A DNA stretch of 18,799 bases from JBGTLW01 sp041743835 (GTDB lineage: Bacteria > Planctomycetota > Phycisphaerae > Phycisphaerales > Phycisphaeraceae): the NCBI GenBank assembly GCA_041743835.1, contig JBGTLW010000275.1, positions 1-18,799 of the forward strand. Direction: 5' to 3'. Each line of letters opens with the position of its first letter. Position 1 is the stretch's first letter. Positions 1-6,342 of the stretch are shown here, one piece after another. The translations under genes were made by a program, and so were the position numbers. Below the pieces are notes generated by a model, which saw nothing but the letters and a program-made list of their open reading frames with translations, made no database searches and was not told the origin of the DNA.

Positions 1-77
1 GGTGCCGCGTGCGCCGACGGCAGGCCAAGCGTGAGCAGAGCGACGCAGGCGACGACAAGCGACAATGTGCGATTCAT
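1..77 (-). CDS. N-terminus of an exported protein, cut by the window edge
   Basis: Only the first 25 codons are present; the gene continues past the left edge. Read on the minus strand it begins MNRTLSLVVACVALLTLG and then LPSAHAA. This is a classical Sec signal peptide: positive start, hydrophobic core, and a likely cut after SAHA. The ATG at 77 is well supported by a GGAGG ribosome site at 89-85, seven bases upstream. It lies downstream of the FG-GAP gene on the same strand, so it may be the last visible member of that operon, but a strong hairpin (120-144) lies between them. The mature protein is not visible, so no function can be given. The existence of the gene is fairly sure; its product is unknown beyond being exported. 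Confidence 0.75.
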   Translation of the reverse strand, partial: MNRTLSLVVACVALLTLGLPSAHAA

Positions 78-119
78 GACAAAACCTCCATACAAGAGAA
101 AAAACAGACGCGAAACATT

Positions 120-144
120 TACGGGCGGAAACACTCCGCCCGTA
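120..144 (-). terminator. Terminator-like hairpin after the FG-GAP gene
   Basis: A perfect inverted repeat has ten-base arms (TACGGGCGGA and its complement) and a five-base loop. It lies 16 bases past the FG-GAP stop codon. In the minus direction it is followed by a moderately T-rich stretch (AATGTTTCG), and a run of six T appears only about 16 bases later (104-99). The stem is strong but the T-tract is not canonical. It may be a terminator, an attenuating site or an mRNA-stabilising end. Confidence 0.5.
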
Positions 145-160
145 TCTTGACTGGTCCTCA

Positions 161-1588
161 TCATCGCGCAGTTCCTTCCGGCCCTGCGGCTTCAGCAGCG
201 GCGCGCGGTGCTTTGCCCAGCGGGTTCTCAAACCAGACCACGCTGAAGATGTTCTTAGGCAGCTTCTGCCCCGGCACGCGGGTGTAGTGCTCCTCCACGT
301 TGCCCACGATGTCCAGCGTGCCATCCCCATCGACGTCGGCGAACAGCAGGTGGTCCCACTTTTCACCGGCCCACTGGTCGTAGGTGTTGGCACCGTCGGA
401 CCACTTGATCGGGTGGAACGACCAGCCGTCGGGGCTGAACGGGTCGCCGGTCTGCTTCATCATGAACACGCTGGCCTTATCTTTGGGCAGCAGGCCGTCG
501 TGATGGATCAGCGCCGCGACGATCTCCAATTTGCCGTCGCCATCGAGGTCCGCCATCTTGATCGGCCTGCCAAGCCACTGGCACCACTCGGGCTTTTTGA
601 TCTGCGTGCGGGTGAACTTCACCTGCCCGCCCTCGATCGTCTTGCGGAAAAGGTGGATGTGGTTGTGCGTCTGGGTCGCAAGGTCCGCCAGGCCGTCGCC
701 ATCAAGGTCGCCCACGGCGATCTGGGGCTTGGCGTAGAACGCGGGCGAACGCCAGATCACATGCTTGCGCCATGGCTTATCCGCGCCGGCCCCGAGGCCC
801 GGGTTCTCGTACCACACCAGCGACTGCTCGAACTTGGGCGTGTCCCAGTCTGCGTCGGCGTTGAGGATGTCCAGCAGCCCGTTGCCGTTCACATCGGCGG
901 TGACCAGCCCGTGGCCCGACAGCGCCTCGGGATCGACGAAGCGCGTCGTCCATCGCTTGAGGTCGCGGGGGTTGCCATCCTTGGGCGCGGAGAGGATGCG
1001 GATGCCCGCGTATTTTTTGCTGAGCGGGTGCTTGCGTCCACCAACCAGGACCTCAATCCGGCCATCGCCGTTGAGGTCACGGGCTAAACAAAACAGATAC
1101 TGTTCCCCTTCGGTTCCCGGCATGTGACCTGAATTGGTCCACGCCGCGGGGTCCATGACCTTGTCGGGCGTCGGCCCCCACCAGATGCGGACGCCGGTGG
1201 GGATACCCTTTTCCATATCGTCTCCCTCGACCACAATGAGGTCGAGGTTGCCGTCCCCATCCACATCCCCGAGGCACGAGTACTCCGGGTTGCCGGTCTT
1301 GCCCAGCACGACCCGGGGCCAGGTCTTACGCACATCGCCATCAGGACCGGGATGAAATACGATCGTCTGCAGCCCCAGCCATTCGTCGATCACCGAGTAG
1401 TCATCGTGCCCATCCCGGTTCACATCTCCGGTATCCAGCGAATTTGCGATCAGGTAGTCATTGTGGATGTGGTGCATCTTCCACGGCCCGCTGGTGTGGC
1501 CAGCGGCGGGGCCTGACTCCGCAGCACACCACGGTGCCGTAAAAGCCGCAGCTACAACAAGCATCTTCAACATGACGGGCAGCATCAT
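161..1588 (-). CDS. Exported FG-GAP/VCBS repeat protein
   Basis: A 475-residue protein with an N-terminal signal peptide (about residues 1-23, ending WCAAE). Seven calcium-loop motifs of the D-x-[DN]-x-[DN]-G type follow at about 55-63, 108-116, 171-179, 232-240, 294-302, 347-355 and 418-426, for example DVDGDGNLD and DLDGDGKLE. This spacing is that of FG-GAP/VCBS repeats folding into a seven-bladed beta-propeller with calcium in the blades. Such proteins in planctomycetes are exported and usually of unknown role; binding of a polysaccharide or protein is an inference. An in-frame TTG at 1597 overlaps the regulator stop codon, but AAGGAG at 1603-1598 is correctly spaced (nine bases) only for the ATG at 1588. 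The gene begins five bases after the regulator stop, so the two are very likely co-transcribed. Confidence 0.85.
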   Translation of the reverse strand: MMLPVMLKMLVVAAAFTAPWCAAESGPAAGHTSGPWKMHHIHNDYLIANSLDTGDVNRDGHDDYSVIDEWLGLQTIVFHPGPDGDVRKTWPRVVLGKTGNPEYSCLGDVDGDGNLDLIVVEGDDMEKGIPTGVRIWWGPTPDKVMDPAAWTNSGHMPGTEGEQYLFCLARDLNGDGRIEVLVGGRKHPLSKKYAGIRILSAPKDGNPRDLKRWTTRFVDPEALSGHGLVTADVNGNGLLDILNADADWDTPKFEQSLVWYENPGLGAGADKPWRKHVIWRSPAFYAKPQIAVGDLDGDGLADLATQTHNHIHLFRKTIEGGQVKFTRTQIKKPEWCQWLGRPIKMADLDGDGKLEIVAALIHHDGLLPKDKASVFMMKQTGDPFSPDGWSFHPIKWSDGANTYDQWAGEKWDHLLFADVDGDGTLDIVGNVEEHYTRVPGQKLPKNIFSVVWFENPLGKAPRAAAEAAGPEGTAR

Positions 1589-1593
1589 CTCAA

Positions 1594-2790
1594 TCAACTC
1601 CTTATCGAATCAACGCTTAGGTGCTCCGATTCGTCGCTTGTGACTTCCACCAGACGGGGCGCAATGGTTTCGACACGGGGTTCGCCGCCGACGGGGCGGT
1701 CGGCTAAGAGCAGCTTGACCAGCCGCCGGCCGATCTCGACGTTCTGCTTGTCGGCGGTGACCAGCGGAGCGGTCTGCTCCCACTGGCGCTCGGGCAGTTC
1801 CTGCCAGTAATGGTCGTACCCGGTGATGAGCACGTCGTCCTGCGGCCGCAGCCCGAGCTTTCGCAGCGCGGCGGCGACGTAGGCCACCTGACCATCCGAC
1901 GCGCACATCACCGCATCAAACCCGCCGAGGCGGCGCTGATAATCCACCAGGTAGCCGAGAAACTGCATCACGGTGGACTCGAACCGAGGGTAATCATCAA
2001 TGTTTTCTGACAACAAAGTGGTGATCGGATCGAGCGGCTGCAACCCCGCCTGGGTCATCGCGTCGCGGTAACCCTCGAGGCGGTGGCGGACCCAGTACTG
2101 CTGGGCCGGGCTGCCGGGCAACAGATACACAATGCGGCTGCGGCCTCGCTGGAGCAGGTAGCGGGTAACCATCGCGGCACCCGCGGCATGATCTGAGACA
2201 ACGCGGTCGTACGCTTCGCCGCCGATCGGATCGCCCTCGGTGACGATGGGCAGGCCGGCGTCACGCAACTGGGCGAGCAACTCGATCACCCCGCCCTGCC
2301 GGTAGGCCGCGGAGACGACGGCCACGCCACGCAGCGGGCGGTCCATCAGTTCTTCCATCGCGGCGGGGGCCTTGAGCGACACGGTGTCGAGCATGAGCGA
2401 GTTGAAGTTCTGTTCCCGGGCCTGGTGCATGGCCCCGACCTCGACAAAACTCTCCCACCCGGGCGAGGTGTGGTTCACCGCACTCTGTCGTCGGACGGTC
2501 AGGACGCCGATGGTCCCCGAAAGGATCGTTGAGCCGGTGCGGGGGACGGTGAGAACACTTCGCCGATAGCCCTGCTGCTGGATCACACCCTCTGCCTGGA
2601 GCTGCTGCAAAGCGATGCGGATCGTCCCGCGCGCGACGCCAATCGAATCCGCCAGCGCCCGTTCGGGCGGCAGATGATCGCCCACCGCCAACCCGCCGCT
2701 CCGGATCCGCTGACGCAACATCGCCACGACGCGCGCCGCAGCAGGTGCCCTGGCGGGGATCACAGTCGGGATAGGCTGAGTAGGAGACAT
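1594..2790 (-). CDS. GntR-head/LacI-body transcriptional regulator 1
   Basis: A 398-residue regulator. Residues about 14-75 form a GntR-type winged helix (LPPERALADSIGVARGTIR, then ALQQLQAEGVI). From about residue 90 a LacI/periplasmic-binding-protein-like effector domain follows (GTIGVLTVRR, VVSDHAAGAAM, DAVMCASDGQ, DVLITGYDHY). The plan matches AraR of Bacillus subtilis, which senses a sugar; the effector here is unknown. It is clearly paralogous to the regulator at 6342-7502: both contain GWESFVEVGAM and nearly the same recognition helix. The open frame extends far upstream, but homology begins only at MSPTQPIP, so ATG 2790 was chosen. No Shine-Dalgarno site precedes it, and a 12-base-arm palindrome runs into the start codon. 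The gene is divergent from the glycosidase at 3013 and probably represses itself and that gene. Confidence 0.88.
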   Translation of the reverse strand: MSPTQPIPTVIPARAPAAARVVAMLRQRIRSGGLAVGDHLPPERALADSIGVARGTIRIALQQLQAEGVIQQQGYRRSVLTVPRTGSTILSGTIGVLTVRRQSAVNHTSPGWESFVEVGAMHQAREQNFNSLMLDTVSLKAPAAMEELMDRPLRGVAVVSAAYRQGGVIELLAQLRDAGLPIVTEGDPIGGEAYDRVVSDHAAGAAMVTRYLLQRGRSRIVYLLPGSPAQQYWVRHRLEGYRDAMTQAGLQPLDPITTLLSENIDDYPRFESTVMQFLGYLVDYQRRLGGFDAVMCASDGQVAYVAAALRKLGLRPQDDVLITGYDHYWQELPERQWEQTAPLVTADKQNVEIGRRLVKLLLADRPVGGEPRVETIAPRLVEVTSDESEHLSVDSIRS

Positions 2791-2818
2791 ATTTGGTACA
2801 CGAGACTGTACCAAATAT
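2789..2818. promoter_or_regulatory. Perfect palindromic operator over the regulator 1 start
   Basis: Two 12-base arms, ATATTTGGTACA (2789-2800) and its exact complement (2807-2818), flank a six-base centre. The repeat covers the -10 box, the predicted transcription start and the first two bases of the start codon on the minus strand (2790-2789). Arms of this quality beside a GntR/LacI-type gene are typical of an autoregulatory operator. Its TTGG...CCAA frame, with 14 bases between GG and CC, recurs at 2868-2889. The binding protein is inferred, not shown. Confidence 0.7.
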
Positions 2819-2832
2819 AGGTGTGTTGTCAA
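2805..2832 (-). promoter_or_regulatory. Sigma-70-type promoter of regulator 1
   Basis: On the minus strand a perfect TTGACA (2832-2827) is followed after 16 bases by TACAGT (2810-2805), a 4/6 match to the -10 consensus. Transcription would start near 2798, leaving an untranslated leader of only about eight bases before ATG 2790, which has no ribosome site. The -10 box lies inside the palindromic operator, so a bound repressor would block polymerase. Confidence 0.6.
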
Positions 2833-2867
2833 CCATTTACGCCTTTTATGCCGGACAAGCGAGGCTT

Positions 2868-2889
2868 TCGGTATATTGAAACGGTCCAA
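2868..2889 (+). promoter_or_regulatory. Putative operator and -10 box of the glycosidase gene
   Basis: The sequence TCGGTATATTGAAACGGTCC plus AA carries GG and CC separated by 14 bases, as in the palindrome at 2789-2818. Its GGTATA and GGTCCAA ends resemble the operators at 6235-6254 and 6323-6342. TATATT (2872-2877) directly after GG is a good -10 candidate for the plus-strand gene at 3013. No good -35 box is seen 15-19 bases upstream. The leader would be about 130 bases and begins with an imperfect hairpin: CGGTCCA at 2882-2888 and TGGACCG at 2903-2909. The rest of the 2791-3012 gap holds nothing else that was recognised. Confidence 0.45.
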
Positions 2890-3012
2890 CACCCCCTGTG
2901 GATGGACCGGCCGCGACGACCCCCGGTAAGCTGTAAAAGATAATCGCACGCACCGCTTGAATGGGACCCCCACGAAACAGAGCCGGTGCATCACCGCAAT
3001 TGAGGCAATTGA

Positions 3013-4368
3013 ATGACCGCCGACCGTTTTGTACGTATCAGTCCGCGCGATGCCCGCTATTTCGAGTTGGACAATGGTACGCCGTTCGTACCCAACGGCT
3101 GCAACCTCGCCAGCGTCCGCGATCACGCCGATCCCGACGATGCCTTGGCCGCGATGTGCCGGTGGATCGACAGACTTGCGGGCTCGCAAGGCAACTTCAT
3201 TCGCCTCTGGCTCGCCAAACCTCCGTTCGATATCGAGCCCGCTGCGGGTGCCTTCGATGCCGCGGCGATGGACCGCCTCAGACGCGTGATCGACCACGCA
3301 CAGCATCGCGGCGTGTGGGTCAAGATGTGCCTCGAATACTTCCGCTACCTCCTGCCCCAACGCCAACGCGACCACCTGCTGGCTTCGCAGCCCTTCGCCC
3401 GGCTGATCTATCACGCGGATCATGGCGGGCCGCTCCACGACATGCAGGAATACCTCGATTCCACTGCGGGACGTACCCTCTACCTGCGCAAACTCGACGC
3501 GTATGCACGATCCTTCGCTGAGCATCCCGCGGTCTTCGGCTGGGAGCTGTGGAACGAGATGAATTGCGTGCACGCGAAGGGGTGGGAGGCGTGGACCTGC
3601 GACATGCTCGCGGAGTTGCGGAAGCGATTCCCCCGCCACCTGGTGATGCAAAGCCTGGGCAGCCTGGACAGTGATGGGCAAGAGAAGGATTACGAAGCGT
3701 TGTCAGCCGTTCCGGGTCAGGACGTGGCGCAGGCCCATCGGTATCTGGACGAGGGCGCGGCGCATACGGTGTGCCATGGCCCGGTGGACGTATCGGTGGG
3801 GCAGGCGATGGGAGCGATGCGGCGCTGGTACCCGGGCCACCCGCTTCTGCTGGCCGAGGCCGGCGCGGTTGAGCCGCGACACAGCGGTCCGTGGCGTCAC
3901 TATGCGGACGATCACGCGGGCACGATTCTGCATGACGTTGTGTTCGCCGGGTTTTTCGTCGGCGGCGCAGGTGCGGGCCAGTGTTGGCACTGGGACCGGT
4001 ATATCGATGCCATGGACCTGTGGCCACATTTTCGCGGCTTTCACTACGCCGTCGAAGGGATCGATTGCCCAGCCGAGCGATTCGAACCGTTCCTCCTGGA
4101 ACTAGATGGCGTGCGCGTCTGGGGGCTTCGCGGACAAAGCGTCACACTGGCGTGGGCACGGGACGGGCGCTGCGACTGGCATAGCGAATTCGAGCGGCGC
4201 GAGTCCCCGCGGTGCGTAACCGACCTCCAAGTGGATTTGCCGATGCCTCGTGAGAATTGCGGGGCGACCGTCACGCGGGCCTTCGATCCATGGACGAACA
4301 CGTGGCACGACGCGGGCGGCGGCTGGCCCGACTTTCGCCGGTCGTTGGTGATGCGCGTCAGCGGGTGA
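3013..4368 (+). CDS. Cellulase-family (clan GH-A) glycoside hydrolase, no signal peptide
   Basis: A 451-residue protein with the TIM-barrel signatures of clan GH-A retaining glycosidases, closest in style to GH5-type proteins. The acid/base motif is WELWNEMN with Glu182, and the likely nucleophile is Glu282 in LLLAEAGA at a strand end. Upstream barrel strands include FIRLWLAKP and VWVKMCLEYF. A small C-terminal beta-domain occupies about residues 355-451. There is no signal peptide, so it probably acts in the cytoplasm on imported oligosaccharides. The start at 3013 has GAGG at 3002-3005, seven bases upstream. It is divergent from regulator 1, and its promoter carries the same type of operator, so that regulator probably controls it. 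The exact family and substrate cannot be read from sequence. Confidence 0.82.
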   Translation: MTADRFVRISPRDARYFELDNGTPFVPNGCNLASVRDHADPDDALAAMCRWIDRLAGSQGNFIRLWLAKPPFDIEPAAGAFDAAAMDRLRRVIDHAQHRGVWVKMCLEYFRYLLPQRQRDHLLASQPFARLIYHADHGGPLHDMQEYLDSTAGRTLYLRKLDAYARSFAEHPAVFGWELWNEMNCVHAKGWEAWTCDMLAELRKRFPRHLVMQSLGSLDSDGQEKDYEALSAVPGQDVAQAHRYLDEGAAHTVCHGPVDVSVGQAMGAMRRWYPGHPLLLAEAGAVEPRHSGPWRHYADDHAGTILHDVVFAGFFVGGAGAGQCWHWDRYIDAMDLWPHFRGFHYAVEGIDCPAERFEPFLLELDGVRVWGLRGQSVTLAWARDGRCDWHSEFERRESPRCVTDLQVDLPMPRENCGATVTRAFDPWTNTWHDAGGGWPDFRRSLVMRVSG

Positions 4369-4402
4369 GATCAACGGCCATGCCATCGACAACGTTGTTG
4401 AT

Positions 4403-6229
4403 TCACCCTATGGCGGCACCCCCCGCCCACACGCTTGGCTCCGGGTCATGGACCGCGGCCGAGGCGTTGTCCAGCGTCGGCAATTCGTGCAGGGGCACAA
4501 AGCGCTGCGAGGCGTGGGACCATCGGCCGAAACGGACGGTCAGTGTGTGATCGATGGGGGTCAGCGGCAGAACCCGAACCGTGAATCCACCATCGCGGGA
4601 AGGCTCGGTTGTGTTGAGTCGATGTTCGGCCAGGCCCGGGCCCACTTCAAACGCGTGGTCCTCTGTGTGCAGCACGCCGCAGCCAGCCTTGAGCGTGGTG
4701 ACCTGATCGGGGGACACGCTTGTGACGGTACTGCCCGATTCCCAGACACCCTTGGGGTCGAAGATCAGGTCGAACTGGCAGGGGATGCGCGACAGGGCCT
4801 CGGCGTTACTGGTCAGTCGCAGGGTGATGCCGCTGTCGATCCGCCGGACCTCCAGCGCAAGCTGCAGCGGGGGAAGCCGCCACTTGCGGCGTTCGCCGCC
4901 GTCGGCCACTCGGTAATATTCGGCCGGGTCTTCAAACACGACGGGCCGACCCAGGGGCAGGTCCCATGCCGCGCCATGCTCCACCGCCGGTTGCGTCAGG
5001 CGCACGCCGATGGCCTCGCCTTGCTGATCGTGGATCGGTTCGAGCGCCTGCGGGCGAAAGGTGTGGTAGTGGAAGTAGCTGCTCCTGATCCGGATGCCGC
5101 GCAGGTACAGGCCACCGATGCTCATGGAGAAGGGTGTTTCGGTCCCCACACTCGCCGTCATCGAGATTTTGCCTTCCTCAAGACGCCAGAGGCCTGAGGC
5201 GGGAAACACCCGGTTGTATCGCCGCCGAATAGGCTGGGCGGGGACGCGCCGTTGGATCCGCTCGGGTTCAAGCAGCAGGTTGACCAGCAGCCAGAACACA
5301 TCTGTTTCGTCGGCATGGTGAGCCAAGCGATCGGCGATGGCCGCCCACCGCCCGTTGCCATCACGATGGGCCATGTCAAAGAACGAGTCGGCCATGGAAA
5401 CCGGGCGGGCCCGTTGGGATGCGTCCTGGCGGTGGGAGTGGATCGTCACGACCGTGTCATCGCTCCGCAGCAGGTGCTCGGTGAATTCCAGGCTCCTGCG
5501 GACGTGATCGAGCAGCGTGGGGCGGTCCAGATGGTCCGCCATCATCCGCAGGGCCCGGTTGCACACGGCGGTGTAGATCGCGCTGCTGCGCTCGGAGAAC
5601 TGCCCGTCTGCGTCGATGTCAATGCCCTCGGCAAGGACCGCGTCGATATACGCCTGACTCTCGAGCCCGGGGTACAACCGCTGCGCATAGGACAGCGCAG
5701 ACGCGACGACCCAGCGGTGGTTGGGCGTTCGGAAGCCGCGCCCGATGATCCCCTTGGCTGCGGGTTCCAGGAAGCTATCGAGCGCATCGGCCAGCGTCGC
5801 GGCCTGTGGGTTGCCTTCGTCCGCGGCGCGGCGAAGCAGTTCGACGGCTGGGCAGAGCATTTGAACCAAAAACGCGGTGTCCGGCGGCGAGTCGAAATCG
5901 ACCTTCGGCAGATCGATCAGCCCCGTGGGCCGCTGGCAGTGCCTGAGGCCCTCGACGCCCAGCAGGAGGCGGCGGTGCAACTCTTGACTGCCGAAGTACG
6001 GCGACCCCTCCGCAAGCCAGGCCAGCATCGCCAAGGCCAGCACACGACCGCCGCAGGTGTGGTCCACCACGGCGAAGCCGTACTGACGGCCCAAAAACAC
6101 CCCCGCGTCGGGCCGATCCGGGTCGTCCACCTGATGGATAAGGTGTCTTTCCACGGCATCAGTCGTGACCCGCAGCAGGGATCGGTAGTTAAACATCGTG
6201 TATTCCGGGGCAAATGGTCTTTGGTTCAT
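4403..6229 (-). CDS. Heparinase II/III-like (polysaccharide-lyase-type) protein
   Basis: A 608-residue protein without a signal peptide. The N-terminal half (to about residue 320) is all-helical, as in an (alpha/alpha)6 toroid. It holds TPNHRWVVASAL near residues 167-178 and GQFSERSSAIYTAVCNRAL near 208-226. The C-terminal half is beta-rich and ends VWAGGAAIG. This order matches heparinase II/III and alginate-lyase families, where an Asn-His pair and a Tyr take part in beta-elimination. The NH of PNHR and the Tyr of AIYT are candidates for those roles (inference). ATG 6229 gives a leader of about ten bases without a ribosome site; the alternative ATG 6196 (MFNYRSLL) has only a weak GGAA upstream. 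The gene converges on the glycosidase gene with a 34-base gap and is divergent from regulator 2. The lyase assignment is tentative; a glycosidase of similar fold is possible. Confidence 0.6.
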   Translation of the reverse strand: MNQRPFAPEYTMFNYRSLLRVTTDAVERHLIHQVDDPDRPDAGVFLGRQYGFAVVDHTCGGRVLALAMLAWLAEGSPYFGSQELHRRLLLGVEGLRHCQRPTGLIDLPKVDFDSPPDTAFLVQMLCPAVELLRRAADEGNPQAATLADALDSFLEPAAKGIIGRGFRTPNHRWVVASALSYAQRLYPGLESQAYIDAVLAEGIDIDADGQFSERSSAIYTAVCNRALRMMADHLDRPTLLDHVRRSLEFTEHLLRSDDTVVTIHSHRQDASQRARPVSMADSFFDMAHRDGNGRWAAIADRLAHHADETDVFWLLVNLLLEPERIQRRVPAQPIRRRYNRVFPASGLWRLEEGKISMTASVGTETPFSMSIGGLYLRGIRIRSSYFHYHTFRPQALEPIHDQQGEAIGVRLTQPAVEHGAAWDLPLGRPVVFEDPAEYYRVADGGERRKWRLPPLQLALEVRRIDSGITLRLTSNAEALSRIPCQFDLIFDPKGVWESGSTVTSVSPDQVTTLKAGCGVLHTEDHAFEVGPGLAEHRLNTTEPSRDGGFTVRVLPLTPIDHTLTVRFGRWSHASQRFVPLHELPTLDNASAAVHDPEPSVWAGGAAIG

Positions 6230-6234
6230 CAGGC

Positions 6235-6254
6235 TTGGACCTATGACTATACCA
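6235..6254 (-). promoter_or_regulatory. Operator/-10 element of the heparinase-like gene
   Basis: On the minus strand this reads TGGTATAGTCATAGGTCCAA. It shares 16 of 20 bases with the site in front of regulator 2, in the opposite orientation: TGGTATAGT, AT, G and CCAA are kept. TATAGT at 6251-6246 is a good -10 box for the minus-strand gene. The best -35 candidate (TTATGA, 18 bases upstream) is poor. GG and CC are separated by 13 bases, one fewer than at the first locus. Confidence 0.55.
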
Positions 6255-6303
6255 AATCTTGAGCGGCAATCATAAGCGGAATGACCAAAAAAATATAAGA
6301 GTA

Positions 6304-6331
6304 TTGACACTATCTGTGATTGTGGTATAGT
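6304..6331 (+). promoter_or_regulatory. Sigma-70-type promoter of regulator 2
   Basis: A perfect TTGACA (6304-6309), a 16-base spacer and TATAGT (6326-6331, 5/6 to consensus). Transcription would begin near 6338, only about four bases before ATG 6342, so the message is probably leaderless or nearly so. The architecture copies that of regulator 1. Confidence 0.65.
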
Positions 6332-6342
6332 TATTGAACCAA
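6323..6342 (+). promoter_or_regulatory. Operator over the regulator 2 -10 box and start
   Basis: TGGTATAGTTATTGAACCAA covers the -10 box and reaches the first base of the start codon. It is a near copy of the site at 6235-6254 and forms an imperfect inverted repeat (TGGT...ACCA). Centre-to-centre distance between the two sites is 88 bases, which would allow cooperative or looped binding. The presumed ligand is regulator 2 acting as its own repressor. Confidence 0.55.

Noticed and set aside
287..1087. Plus-strand open frame of 266 codons
   Set aside because: Antisense to the FG-GAP gene. The regular repeats of that gene keep the opposite frame open.
2791..3681. Open-frame extension of regulator 1 upstream of ATG 2790
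   Set aside because: It crosses the palindromic operator and the promoter and lies antisense to the glycosidase gene. Homology to regulator 2 starts only near 2790.
4370..4402. Bidirectional terminator between the converging enzyme genes
   Set aside because: Only short arms (ATCAAC/GTTGAT) with a long loop and no T-run. Not enough to call.
5252..6262. Plus-strand open frame of 336 codons
   Set aside because: It is antisense to the heparinase-like gene, has no recognisable domain, and its composition fits a GC-rich shadow frame.
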